22,288 nucleotides of DNA, from NCBI GenBank assembly GCA_964383905.1, contig CAYLJO010000097.1:1-22288 (forward strand), read 5' to 3'. The notes below the pieces were generated by a model. That model searched no databases and was not told the DNA's origin. It saw nothing but the letters and a program-made list of their open reading frames with translations. This DNA comes from CAYLJO01 sp964383905 (GTDB lineage: Bacteria > Acidobacteriota > Blastocatellia > Pyrinomonadales > Pyrinomonadaceae). A program made the position numbers and the translations under genes. Within the stretch, counting starts at the first letter, position 1. Each line of letters begins with the position of its first letter. Positions 1-6,659 of the stretch are shown here, one piece after another.

Positions 1-121
1 ACAGGAGATTCAGCAATTGACGTTGCTCATTGCCACACAAACAGTATCGCTCCTCCTCTTCTACTTCCAGCCTAATTACGTAGCTCCATTCGGCCACCTT
101 GTTAATGTACATGTTGAATGA
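1..121. other. Possible end or beginning of a neighbouring gene, strand undecided
   Basis: One codon phase is open on both strands here. On the plus strand, the frame starting at base 2 runs to a TGA at 119-121 and would be the 3' end of a gene entering from the left, with a hydrophobic tail. On the minus strand, the complementary frame is open from ATG at 112 (or ATG at 133) to the edge. It begins MYINKVAEWSY and continues with a Glu-rich stretch, which would make it the divergent start of a gene leaving to the left. No Shine-Dalgarno sequence precedes either minus start. Neither reading is recognisable, and a 39-codon open stretch can occur by chance. Confidence 0.25.
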
Positions 122-133
122 TATGATGTACAT
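99..133 (+). promoter_or_regulatory. vapBC promoter with two ATGTACAT operator-like palindromes
   Basis: TTGTTA (99-104) and TATGAT (122-127) lie exactly 17 bp apart, a good sigma-70-type promoter. The self-complementary octamer ATGTACAT occurs at 105-112, inside the spacer, and again at 126-133, overlapping the -10 box and the expected transcription start. The centres are 21 bp apart, about two helical turns, so both sites face the same side of the DNA. Type II antitoxins usually repress their own operon through such repeated palindromes. Binding here by the VapB-like protein is inferred. Confidence 0.6.
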
Positions 134-145
134 GAGGTGAGCGAT

Positions 146-391
146 ATGAACAATACTGCTAGCCAGCGCCGGAATAAACACATGATTCTCAATCAAGCCA
201 AGCTCAAAAAAGCGCAGAAGGTTTTGGGAGCGAAAACTGAAACCGAAACGATTGAGCGCGCGCTTGATCAGGTGATTGATGAGGACGAGCGTAATCGCCG
301 GGCGTGGGCCGCACACGAACGCTTTATCAAGGCCGCCGTGAGTGAAGGTCTGATCTTCCACGACGTTTTTGGCCGCCTGGAGGCCAAATAA
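146..391 (+). CDS. VapB-type antitoxin
   Basis: Small 81-residue protein expected to bind and neutralise the PIN-domain toxin encoded just downstream, and to repress the operon. The call rests mainly on gene order and size. The sequence is short and charged, with a central helix-forming stretch (KTETETIERALDQVI) like the ribbon-helix-helix part of VapB antitoxins, then an Arg/Glu-rich C-terminal half that would wrap the toxin. I chose ATG 146 because GAGGTG at 134-139 is well spaced from it. A GTG at 137 would add three residues but lies inside that ribosome-binding site. The stop overlaps the upstream side of the toxin's translation signal, which suggests translational coupling. The exact antitoxin subfamily is not certain. 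Confidence 0.75.
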   Translation: MNNTASQRRNKHMILNQAKLKKAQKVLGAKTETETIERALDQVIDEDERNRRAWAAHERFIKAAVSEGLIFHDVFGRLEAK

Positions 392-392
392 T

Positions 393-839
393 TTGGCCGG
401 GATTCTCTTCGACACCTCCGTCTACATCTCCGCCTTACGGCAAGGAGATGTCTCGATATTCTCATCACGGCGCGCCGCGCGAAAAGAGGAGACGGCAGAA
501 CACCCCTTGTGGTTGAGCGTCGTTGTCTTGGAGGAACTATATGTAGGCGCGCGAGACAAGAAGTTAAAAAAGCTCTTGGCTCGCTTAGAGAAGGATTTTG
601 AGCGAGCGGGGCGCCTCCTCGTCCCTCTTCAGTCGGACTGGACGGCGAGCGGGCAGGTATTATCCCACATCGGAGAGAAGTACGGCTACGAAGAAGTGGG
701 CTGCGCGCGGATGCCCAACGATGCGCTGATCGCCATGAGTACGGCCCGGCATGGGATTACCGTATTAACAGTTAACGATGACGATTACTCCATGATCGGG
801 GAGTTTCGCGCGTTCAAGTGGGAGCGCTACTCGGTTTAG
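393..839 (+). CDS. VapC-type PIN-domain ribonuclease toxin
   Basis: PIN-domain endoribonuclease of 148 residues, the toxin of a type II toxin-antitoxin pair; family members cut tRNA or rRNA using Mg2+. The PIN acidic residues are visible: Asp7 in ILFDTSVYI, Glu47/Glu48 in VVLEEL, Asp110 in MPNDALIA, and Asp129-131 in TVNDDDY. All four expected acidic positions are present, so it is probably active. The start is TTG 393, because GGAGG at 379-383 sits nine bases before it and the PIN fold begins immediately after. A TTG at 369 would add eight residues but places that Shine-Dalgarno inside the gene. The gene follows the antitoxin stop by one base. The RNA target cannot be told from sequence. Confidence 0.85.
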   Translation: MAGILFDTSVYISALRQGDVSIFSSRRAARKEETAEHPLWLSVVVLEELYVGARDKKLKKLLARLEKDFERAGRLLVPLQSDWTASGQVLSHIGEKYGYEEVGCARMPNDALIAMSTARHGITVLTVNDDDYSMIGEFRAFKWERYSV

Positions 840-840
840 A

Positions 841-966
841 ATGAGTGCGACCGAGCTGCAAACAAAAATTTGAACCAAAGAGGACGCAGAAGACACAGAG
901 GAAAAACAGGGAAACAAAGAACACACAAGATAGGTCCAGCAGCCCAATCTTAGGAGAAAAAGAAGC
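841..966 (+). repeat. Dispersed repeat, copy A
   Basis: Begins two bases after the vapC stop and is closely matched by 12401-12520 in the same orientation: shared blocks include GCGACCGA, TTGAACC, AGAGGACGCAGA, GGAAAAACAGG, AACAAAGAAC and GGAGAAAAAGAAGC. By eye about four fifths of positions agree. Copy A carries an extra nine or so bases of AGACAC type in the purine-rich core. Short open frames across it encode only Arg/Lys/Gln-rich nonsense. It is non-coding and looks like a small dispersed element. The rest of this gap (967-1063) shows nothing recognisable. Confidence 0.7.
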
Positions 967-1063
967 AGCCGTGCCTGTGCCGGACAGAAGGGGGCACATA
1001 GAGAGAAATACCGTCGCACGCAAATGCATACTGCTATAGCAACAAAGGTTATGATATATAAAC

Positions 1064-1091
1064 AAAAAAGCCCGTAAATTCGGGCTTTTTT
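1064..1091. terminator. Bidirectional intrinsic terminator
   Basis: Perfect hairpin: AAAAAAGCCCG, a six-base loop, CGGGCTTTTTT. Both strands give a GC stem followed by a U-run, so it can stop the pil operon arriving from the right (pilC ends at 1145) and anything arriving from vapBC on the left. Confidence 0.9.
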
Positions 1092-1144
1092 AATGGGGAG
1101 GGTCGAATCCCCAAAATAGAAATTTTTAAATCCCTTTAAGGTCG

Positions 1145-2374
1145 TTAGTGTGCCTGCGAAAGTTTCCCGATCAGGGTGAAGAGAGGCAGGTACATGGAGA
1201 TGACGATCGATCCGATGGTCACGCCGAGGAATCCGATCAGCATGGGCTCCATCAGTGTCAGGAGGTTGGCGATTGCCGCGTCAACTTCCTGCTCATAGAA
1301 GTCGGCGATCTTGCCGAGCATGGCATCGAGTGCGCCGGTCTGCTCGCCGATTCCGACCATCTGCGCCACCATGTGCGGGAATACTTCCGTGGCCTTCAAC
1401 GGCTCGACGAAGCTTTCGCCGCGCTCGACGCCCGCCCGCACCTTCTGAATTGCTTCTTCAATAATGACGTTGCCGGCGGTGCGCGCCGTAATGTCGAGTG
1501 ACTGAAGGATCGGCACGCCCGAGGAGAGCAGGGTCGAGAGCGTGCGGGAGAAGCGCGCGACGGCGATCTTGCGGAGGATAGCGCCGAAGAGCGGCAGCTT
1601 TAACATCAACGAGTCGATATTGTGGCGGCCACCCGGCGTCTTGTAGTAAGTCCGGACGACGATAACCAGCGCGATAATGGTAGCCAGAATCATCAGGCCA
1701 CCCCACCCGGCCAGGAAATTACTGATGCCGATCACGATGCGCGTCGGCAGCGGCAACGGCTCGCCGGGGCCGAGCAGGCCGAGGAAGATGTTCTCGAACT
1801 GCGGGATCACGACGATCATGATGACCGCGATGGCGGCGATCGCCATCACGATGACGGCCGTCGGGTAGATCATGGCCGAGAGCACGTCACGCTTCAGCTT
1901 GACGATCTTCTCGATGAAGGTCGAGAGCCGCTGGAGAATGATGTCCAGGATACCGCCCGTCTCGCCCGCCTCCACCATGTTGGCGTAAAGCTGGTCGAAG
2001 ACCTTCGGGTGCCGGGCCATCGCCGCGGCCAGCGTCGAGCCTTCTTCGACGTCCTGGCGCACCTGCGACAAGATCTGCTGGAAGTACTTGTTCTCCTGCT
2101 GCTGGGCCAAAATCTCCAGACACTGCACGAGCGGCAAGCCGGCGTCAATCATGACGGAGAACTGGCGTGTGAAAACAGCAAGCTCTTTGGATTTGACTTT
2201 CTTCCCCCCGCCGATCTTGGGGATGCCAATCTCACGCCCCTTCTCTTTGACGGAGGTGAGCGTGACTTGCTCGCGCCGCAGGATCTGCCGCAAAGCTTCG
2301 CGGTTATCTGCGACACGTTCACCGACGATGGTCTCGTTCAGTCGGTTACGGCCTTTAAAGACGTAGGTAGGCAT
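1145..2374 (-). CDS. pilC: Type IV pilus inner-membrane platform protein PilC
   Basis: PilC/GspF family platform protein of 409 residues, a normal length. It sits in the inner membrane, is turned by the PilB or PilT ATPases, and passes pilin subunits in or out of the fibre. Two tandem T2SSF domains are visible: one from about residue 68 (FTRQFSVMIDAGLPLVQCLEIL) and a repeat from about 270 (FSRTLSTLLSSGVPILQSLDI), each with a conserved GE.GG/GEQTG turn. Three hydrophobic segments follow at about 165-195, 218-240 and 375-400. A Shine-Dalgarno GGAG lies nine bases before the ATG. It is the last gene of the pilB-hyp-pilT-pilC operon, 97 bp after pilT, and is followed by the terminator at 1064-1091. 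Confidence 0.96.
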   Translation of the reverse strand: MPTYVFKGRNRLNETIVGERVADNREALRQILRREQVTLTSVKEKGREIGIPKIGGGKKVKSKELAVFTRQFSVMIDAGLPLVQCLEILAQQQENKYFQQILSQVRQDVEEGSTLAAAMARHPKVFDQLYANMVEAGETGGILDIILQRLSTFIEKIVKLKRDVLSAMIYPTAVIVMAIAAIAVIMIVVIPQFENIFLGLLGPGEPLPLPTRIVIGISNFLAGWGGLMILATIIALVIVVRTYYKTPGGRHNIDSLMLKLPLFGAILRKIAVARFSRTLSTLLSSGVPILQSLDITARTAGNVIIEEAIQKVRAGVERGESFVEPLKATEVFPHMVAQMVGIGEQTGALDAMLGKIADFYEQEVDAAIANLLTLMEPMLIGFLGVTIGSIVISMYLPLFTLIGKLSQAH

Positions 2375-2471
2375 GTGTGGTAACTCCAGTTATGATGTTC
2401 GCTTGCCGATTTGCGAAGAGAATCTGAACCTCGGAGCATCCGATCCCGGATCACAAATCGAGAGACGTGTT

Positions 2472-3668
2472 TTACCTTGCGCCCGGTCGCGTGCCGATGG
2501 GCCGGGGCTGGGCATAAGGACTTGGGTGCGCGCCGGGCTTGGCGGTGTTCGGCCCCCCCTGGCCATTGTTGATGCCCGAGCCGCGTTCGATGAGCTCTTT
2601 CAACTCATCCGTATTGGAGGAGCGCTGCATGGCCACTTCCAGCGTGATCTGGCGCTTGTGATAGGCGCTGGCGAGGGCCTGGTTGAAGGTCTGCATCCCG
2701 TATTTATCCTGGCCGGTCTGCATCATCGAGTAAATCTGGTGAACCTTGTCCTCGCGGATCAGGTTTCTGATGGCTGAGTTCGGGATCATGATTTCGAGCG
2801 CCATCACGCGCCCCTCGCCGCTCGCGCGCGGGAGCAGCGCCTGGCACAGGATGCCTTCGAGGACGAGCGAGAGCTGCGCCCGGATCTGCGACTGCTGCTC
2901 CGAAGGAAACACGTCGATGATACGGTTGATCGTCGAGGCGGCCGAGTTGGTGTGGAGCGTGGCAAAGGTTAAGTGGCCGGTCTCGGCGATGCGCAGCGCC
3001 GATTCGATGGTCTCGAGGTCGCGCATTTCGCCGACGAGCACAATGTCCGGGTCCTGGCGCAACGCCGTCCGCAGGGCTTCGGCGAAGCCGCGTGTGTCGG
3101 AGTTGACCTCGCGCTGGTTGACGACACAGTTCTTGTGGTTGTGAAGGAACTCGATCGGGTCTTCGATGGTCAGGATATGATCGTGGCGGTCGTTATTGAT
3201 CTTATCGATCATCGCCGCGAGTGTGGTTGACTTGCCGGAACCGGTCGGCCCAGTGACGAGCACCAGGCCGCGCGGCTTCTCGCACAGCTGCTTGACGACG
3301 GCCGGCAGGCCCAGCGCCTCGAAGGGCTTGATCTCGTAGGGGATGGCGCGAAAAACCGCGCCGACCGCGCCACGCTGGTTGAACAGGTTGGCGCGAAAAC
3401 GTGAGAGCCCTTTGACACCGAATGAGAAATCGAGCTCCAGATTCTCTTCGAAGCGGTGCTTCTGCGCGTCGGTGAGAACCGAATAAGCCAGCTGCTTGGT
3501 GTCGGCGGAAGTGAGAAGCCGGTAGCCCTCGAGCGGGCGCAGGTGGCCGTCCACGCGCACCTGCGGCGGCGTTCCCGTCGTGATGTGGAGGTCGGATCCG
3601 CCCAGCTCGGAGAGCTTTTTCAGCAGGTCAGAGAGCGAGATTTGCGAGGCGGCTTCATTCATTGTCAT
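2472..3668 (-). CDS. pilT: Type IV pilus retraction ATPase PilT
   Basis: Hexameric cytoplasmic ATPase that depolymerises the pilus, driving twitching and DNA uptake. In order: an N-terminal PAS-like domain (LLKKLSELGGSDLHITTGTPPQ, typical of PilT), Walker A GPTGSGKST at about 139-147, an Asp box around IEDPIEF, Walker B DIVLVGEMRD at about 206-215, a His box LTFATLHT, and the PilT signature of the C-terminal domain, AIRNLIREDKVHQIYSMMQTG. At 398 residues it is longer than the usual 345-370 because of a Gly/Pro-rich tail after about residue 360. AGGAG lies about nine bases before the ATG; a second ATG two codons on is possible. The PilT-specific C-terminal motifs and the PilB homologue nearby argue against this being the extension ATPase. 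Confidence 0.96.
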   Translation of the reverse strand: MTMNEAASQISLSDLLKKLSELGGSDLHITTGTPPQVRVDGHLRPLEGYRLLTSADTKQLAYSVLTDAQKHRFEENLELDFSFGVKGLSRFRANLFNQRGAVGAVFRAIPYEIKPFEALGLPAVVKQLCEKPRGLVLVTGPTGSGKSTTLAAMIDKINNDRHDHILTIEDPIEFLHNHKNCVVNQREVNSDTRGFAEALRTALRQDPDIVLVGEMRDLETIESALRIAETGHLTFATLHTNSAASTINRIIDVFPSEQQSQIRAQLSLVLEGILCQALLPRASGEGRVMALEIMIPNSAIRNLIREDKVHQIYSMMQTGQDKYGMQTFNQALASAYHKRQITLEVAMQRSSNTDELKELIERGSGINNGQGGPNTAKPGAHPSPYAQPRPIGTRPGAR

Positions 3669-3763
3669 AAACTTTCTCTCCTGTGAGTCAAGGGGGGCGA
3701 AGGCCGGCTAACCCTTCTTTCAGCTCAAGCCGAAGATGAATTAGCCAGCCCGGCGCGACCAAA

Positions 3764-4558
3764 CTAAGATCCGGTTTTCGCCAGTGCTACGCGGCTGCCC
3801 GCGAGGAACGAAGCCAGAAGCTTAGCCGACTCGTCGGCCATCGGTTCGGAGAACTCCATGGGGACGTTGGTGGCGAGGCCGTAAATGGCTCCGTTGGCTT
3901 CCGTGAAGTAAAAGACCCAGGATTGCCGCGAGGTGCGGCCATCGCTCGAGCCCGGCGTTTGCGCCAGTACGACGTAAACGCGCTGTCCGCCGATCTCACG
4001 CTCCAGATCATTGTTGACCCAGCCGCCCGCCGCAAACATCTTGTTGATGACCGTGCGGCGCAGTTCTGCGAAGGGTACGCCGCCGAGCGAGCGACGCAGC
4101 TCCTTGGAGGTTAAGCCAACTTTATTGTGTGTGTTCGCCACGTATGCGAGCGTCGCCTGGCCGGCGGGCCTGCCGTCTGGCGCGTAGGCGCTAAAACGCA
4201 TGGCGCCATTAACCAGGACGGGCCGGCTTGTCCACCCGCTCGGCAACAAGAGCCTGAATTGTCCACTCGGAGCCATGGCCGCCGGCGCATTAACTGCTCC
4301 GGCCGCGTCATTGCTGTTCGGAGCGCCGCTCACCGGATGACCCGCGAGGAGCGCTTTCCTCCGCTCGAGCATGGCGCGACGGCGGCGCATCAGAGCGTGG
4401 TGGCGACGCCACCAGGCGCGCGAATGGTGACGGCGCACGCGATGGTGGTGGTGAGCCGCCAGTGAATTTAAGCCCCGATGAGCCGCTGATCTTGTCAGGG
4501 GCAGCATGAGAGCAATTGCGACTAGTACTAACAGTGATAAAGCTGCAGCGCGCAACAT
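3764..4558 (-). CDS. Secreted His/Arg-rich protein of unknown function in the pil operon
   Basis: Unrecognised 264-residue protein lying 15 bp after pilB and 95 bp before pilT. It has a good ribosome-binding site (GAGGT about eight bases before the ATG), so it is almost certainly co-transcribed and probably translationally coupled to pilB. Residues 1-26 form an uncleaved or cleaved signal segment. Residues 36-67 contain eight His and twelve Arg in 32 positions, in clusters such as HHHH, RRHH and RRRR. An Ala/Pro linker follows, then a C-terminal domain (about 100-255) that looks folded and mixed alpha/beta, with stretches such as QRVYVVLAQTP and SWVFYFTEANGAIYGLATNVP. Exported by inference. 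Metal or nucleic-acid binding by the basic stretch is possible but unproven; no enzyme motif is seen. Confidence 0.8.
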   Translation of the reverse strand: MLRAAALSLLVLVAIALMLPLTRSAAHRGLNSLAAHHHHRVRRHHSRAWWRRHHALMRRRRAMLERRKALLAGHPVSGAPNSNDAAGAVNAPAAMAPSGQFRLLLPSGWTSRPVLVNGAMRFSAYAPDGRPAGQATLAYVANTHNKVGLTSKELRRSLGGVPFAELRRTVINKMFAAGGWVNNDLEREIGGQRVYVVLAQTPGSSDGRTSRQSWVFYFTEANGAIYGLATNVPMEFSEPMADESAKLLASFLAGSRVALAKTGS

Positions 4559-4573
4559 ATCTTTTTACCTCTT

Positions 4574-6391
4574 TTAAGCCACCGTCTCCCGCACAACTTC
4601 TTCGATGGTGGTAATTCCGTTGCGAATTTTATGGAGGCCGGACTCACGCAGGGTGATCATACCGTCGTCAACAGCTTTCTTACGCAGTTCTAAAGCCGAA
4701 GCGCCGATCAGGATCAACTCCCGTATTTCGTCCGTCACTTCCATAACTTCATAAAGGCCGACCCGGCCCTTATACCCCGTGTTGTTACATGTCTCACAGC
4801 CGCGCCCTTTGAACGTCTTGATCTTGCTTGCTTCATCAGGCGAAAAGCCGACCTCGACCATGGCCTCCTGCGGTGTCGGATGCTCTGTCTTACAGTCTTT
4901 GCAAATACGCCGGATGAGTCGCTGTGCCTGGATCAGGTTGACGCTGGTCGCGACCAGAAACGGCTCGATACCCATGTTCATCAGACGCGAAATCGTGGAA
5001 GGCGCGTCGTTAGTGTGAAGAGTGGAAAGGACGAGGTGGCCGGTGAGCGCGGCCTTGATGGCGATCTCGGCGGTTTCGAAATCACGAATTTCGCCGACGA
5101 GGATAATGTTCGGGTCCTGGCGCAGGAAGGAGCGCAGCGCGGCCGCAAAGTTGAGGCCGATCTGCTCCTTCATCTGAACCTGATTGATGCCCGGCAGGTT
5201 AAACTCCACCGGGTCTTCCGCCGTCATGATGTTGGTATCGATCGTGTTGAGGGATTGGAGGGCAGAATAGAGCGTGTTGGTTTTACCGCTACCGGTCGGT
5301 CCGGTCACCAGCACCATTCCGTAGGGGCGCGCAATATTGCGCTGGAACTTGACGAGCGATTCGGGCTCGAAACCGAGCTTGGTCATATCGAGCATCAAAT
5401 TCTCTTTGTCGAGCAGACGGAGCACCACTTTTTCGCCGAACAGGGTGGGCAGCGTGGAAACACGAAAATCAAGCTCACGCGAACGCCCTTCGACTTTCAG
5501 CTTGATCTTAATGCGGCCGTCCTGCGGCAGGCGCTTCTCGGAGATGTCCAGCTTGGACATGATCTTGAGACGCGAGACCAGCGCGTCGCGCATCTTCAAC
5601 GGCGGGTGCATGACGTCGTAAAGGACGCCGTCAATACGAAAGCGTATGCGCATCTCCTTCTCGTAAGGCTCGACGTGGATGTCGGAAGCGCCGCGGCGGA
5701 GCGAGTCAACCAGCAGGACGTTGACGAGCCGCACGACGGGCGCGTCCTCGCTCATTCGCGCGAGGCTGGAGAGGTCTATCTCTTCATTGTCTTCGACGAC
5801 CTCGACGCCCTCGGCGGCTTCCGAATCGAAGTCCAGGGTGTCAAGCGAGACGAGGTCGTCGCTGGTAATTTTGCCGAACCCGTTGCCGTTCCCGCTCTTG
5901 CTGCCACTGCTGCCGAAACTTTCGGCAACAATATCGTCCATCGCGACCGCCAGCTCGATTTCGCGCGACGTCGTGTAATACTTCGAGATGGCCTCCTGAA
6001 CACTCGCTTCCGCGACGACCACAGGCTCGATATTGAGACCTGTCATGAACTTAATATCGTCCATCGCGAAAACATTGGTCGGATCAACCATCGCCAGGGT
6101 CAGGGTTGCGCCAACTCTGGACAGAGGCAGCACCGAGTACTTCTGCGCGACTTCCTGCGGAATGAGGCGAATGACGGCATCGTCAATGTTAAATAGCTCC
6201 AGGTTAACGGAAGGGATGCCGTACTGGCGTGACAACACGGTGGTGATCATGTCGTCAGAGACCAGACCGAGCTTGACGAGGTTAAACCCGAGCCGCCCGC
6301 CATGCTCGCGCTGGTAATCAAGCGCTTCGCGCAATTGCTGGGGGGTAAGTAAATTTTCGCGGACGAGGATTTCGCCTAATTTGGCTGACAT
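4574..6391 (-). CDS. pilB: Type IV pilus extension ATPase PilB
   Basis: GspE/PulE-type hexameric ATPase, 605 residues, that powers pilus assembly from the cytoplasmic face. An N-terminal MshEN-type domain spans about 1-145 (LGEILVRENLLTPQQLREAL and RLIPQEVAQKYSVLPL), a region that in relatives binds cyclic-di-GMP or partner proteins. A flexible Gly/Ser then Asp/Glu-rich linker covers about 150-205. The ATPase core follows, with Walker A GPTGSGKTNT at about 363-372, Asp box TAEDPVEF at about 388-395, Walker B NIILVGEIRD at about 424-433, a His box LVLSTLHTND, and a zinc-binding cysteine tetrad CKDC at about 495 and CETC at about 528. The tetrad and GspE-type length separate it from PilT. It is the first gene of the operon; no strong Shine-Dalgarno precedes the ATG. 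Confidence 0.96.
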   Translation of the reverse strand: MSAKLGEILVRENLLTPQQLREALDYQREHGGRLGFNLVKLGLVSDDMITTVLSRQYGIPSVNLELFNIDDAVIRLIPQEVAQKYSVLPLSRVGATLTLAMVDPTNVFAMDDIKFMTGLNIEPVVVAEASVQEAISKYYTTSREIELAVAMDDIVAESFGSSGSKSGNGNGFGKITSDDLVSLDTLDFDSEAAEGVEVVEDNEEIDLSSLARMSEDAPVVRLVNVLLVDSLRRGASDIHVEPYEKEMRIRFRIDGVLYDVMHPPLKMRDALVSRLKIMSKLDISEKRLPQDGRIKIKLKVEGRSRELDFRVSTLPTLFGEKVVLRLLDKENLMLDMTKLGFEPESLVKFQRNIARPYGMVLVTGPTGSGKTNTLYSALQSLNTIDTNIMTAEDPVEFNLPGINQVQMKEQIGLNFAAALRSFLRQDPNIILVGEIRDFETAEIAIKAALTGHLVLSTLHTNDAPSTISRLMNMGIEPFLVATSVNLIQAQRLIRRICKDCKTEHPTPQEAMVEVGFSPDEASKIKTFKGRGCETCNNTGYKGRVGLYEVMEVTDEIRELILIGASALELRKKAVDDGMITLRESGLHKIRNGITTIEEVVRETVA

Positions 6392-6499
6392 CTTTTGAGA
6401 TTTCCGGCGCTTGCGAAACGCTTAAACAAGGTGGGGCAGAACTTCTTTACAGAGGTGGCCGCAATGTGATGACCGAGCTTAGGTACGCACCTACTATAA

Positions 6500-6520
6500 C
6501 AACGGCACTAAACACCGTTG
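6500..6520 (-). other. Hairpin at the start of the pilB leader
   Basis: CAACGG and CCGTTG, separated by nine bases, form a six-bp stem. It would sit at or just after the predicted transcription start, at the 5' end of a leader of about 130 nt before pilB. The leader also holds a small AGGT..ACCT stem at 6481-6492. I do not see the conserved loops of a cyclic-di-GMP riboswitch, so stabilisation of the transcript is the simplest reading. Confidence 0.35.
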
Positions 6521-6527
6521 CAAAAAT

Positions 6528-6557
6528 ATATTACCGTTTAATCATAATGAGTGTCAA
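6528..6557 (-). promoter_or_regulatory. Sigma-70-type promoter of the pil operon
   Basis: Reading the minus strand, TTGACA (6557-6552) is a perfect -35 box. After 18 bp comes TAATAT (6533-6528), a near-consensus -10 box, in an AT-rich stretch unlike the neighbouring coding DNA. Transcription would begin near 6520, giving a leader of roughly 130 nt before pilB. Confidence 0.65.
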
Positions 6558-6583
6558 GATGTAATAGTCGTTCAAATTGACAT

Positions 6584-6618
6584 AAAAAAGCCATGCTACG
6601 AGTGCTTTGTAGCATGGC
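6584..6618 (-). terminator. Intrinsic terminator after the TPR-protein gene
   Basis: Perfect 10-bp stem (GCCATGCTAC and its complement) with a nine-base loop. On the minus strand it is followed by CTTTTTT. It lies about 40 bp past the stop of the TPR-protein gene and just before the pilB promoter, so that gene and the pil operon are separate transcripts. Confidence 0.85.
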
Positions 6619-6659
6619 CTTATTAATAAATAATGCGAAATTAAGCGCGCCTTCCAGCT

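Noticed and set aside
845..1039. 64-codon plus-strand frame after vapC
   Set aside because: It lies inside the dispersed repeat, is Arg/Lys/Gln-rich without any fold signal, and has no ribosome-binding site. The same repeat elsewhere gives an equally artificial extension (12430-12540).
1093..1112. tRNA T-arm-like sequence GGGTCGAATCCCC after the bidirectional terminator
   Set aside because: No acceptor, D or anticodon arms can be built upstream; the preceding bases are the terminator hairpin. At most a chance match or an old attachment-site remnant.
1622..2383. 253-codon plus-strand frame opposite pilC
   Set aside because: Shadow of the pilC codons, with His/Asp/Arg-rich composition typical of antisense frames in GC-rich genes. 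The same applies to 4880-6196 opposite pilB and 16026-17018 opposite the DUF1800 gene.
6392..6520. Cyclic-di-GMP riboswitch in the pilB leader
   Set aside because: The conserved GCAAA and tetraloop-receptor segments expected of that class could not be found by reading.
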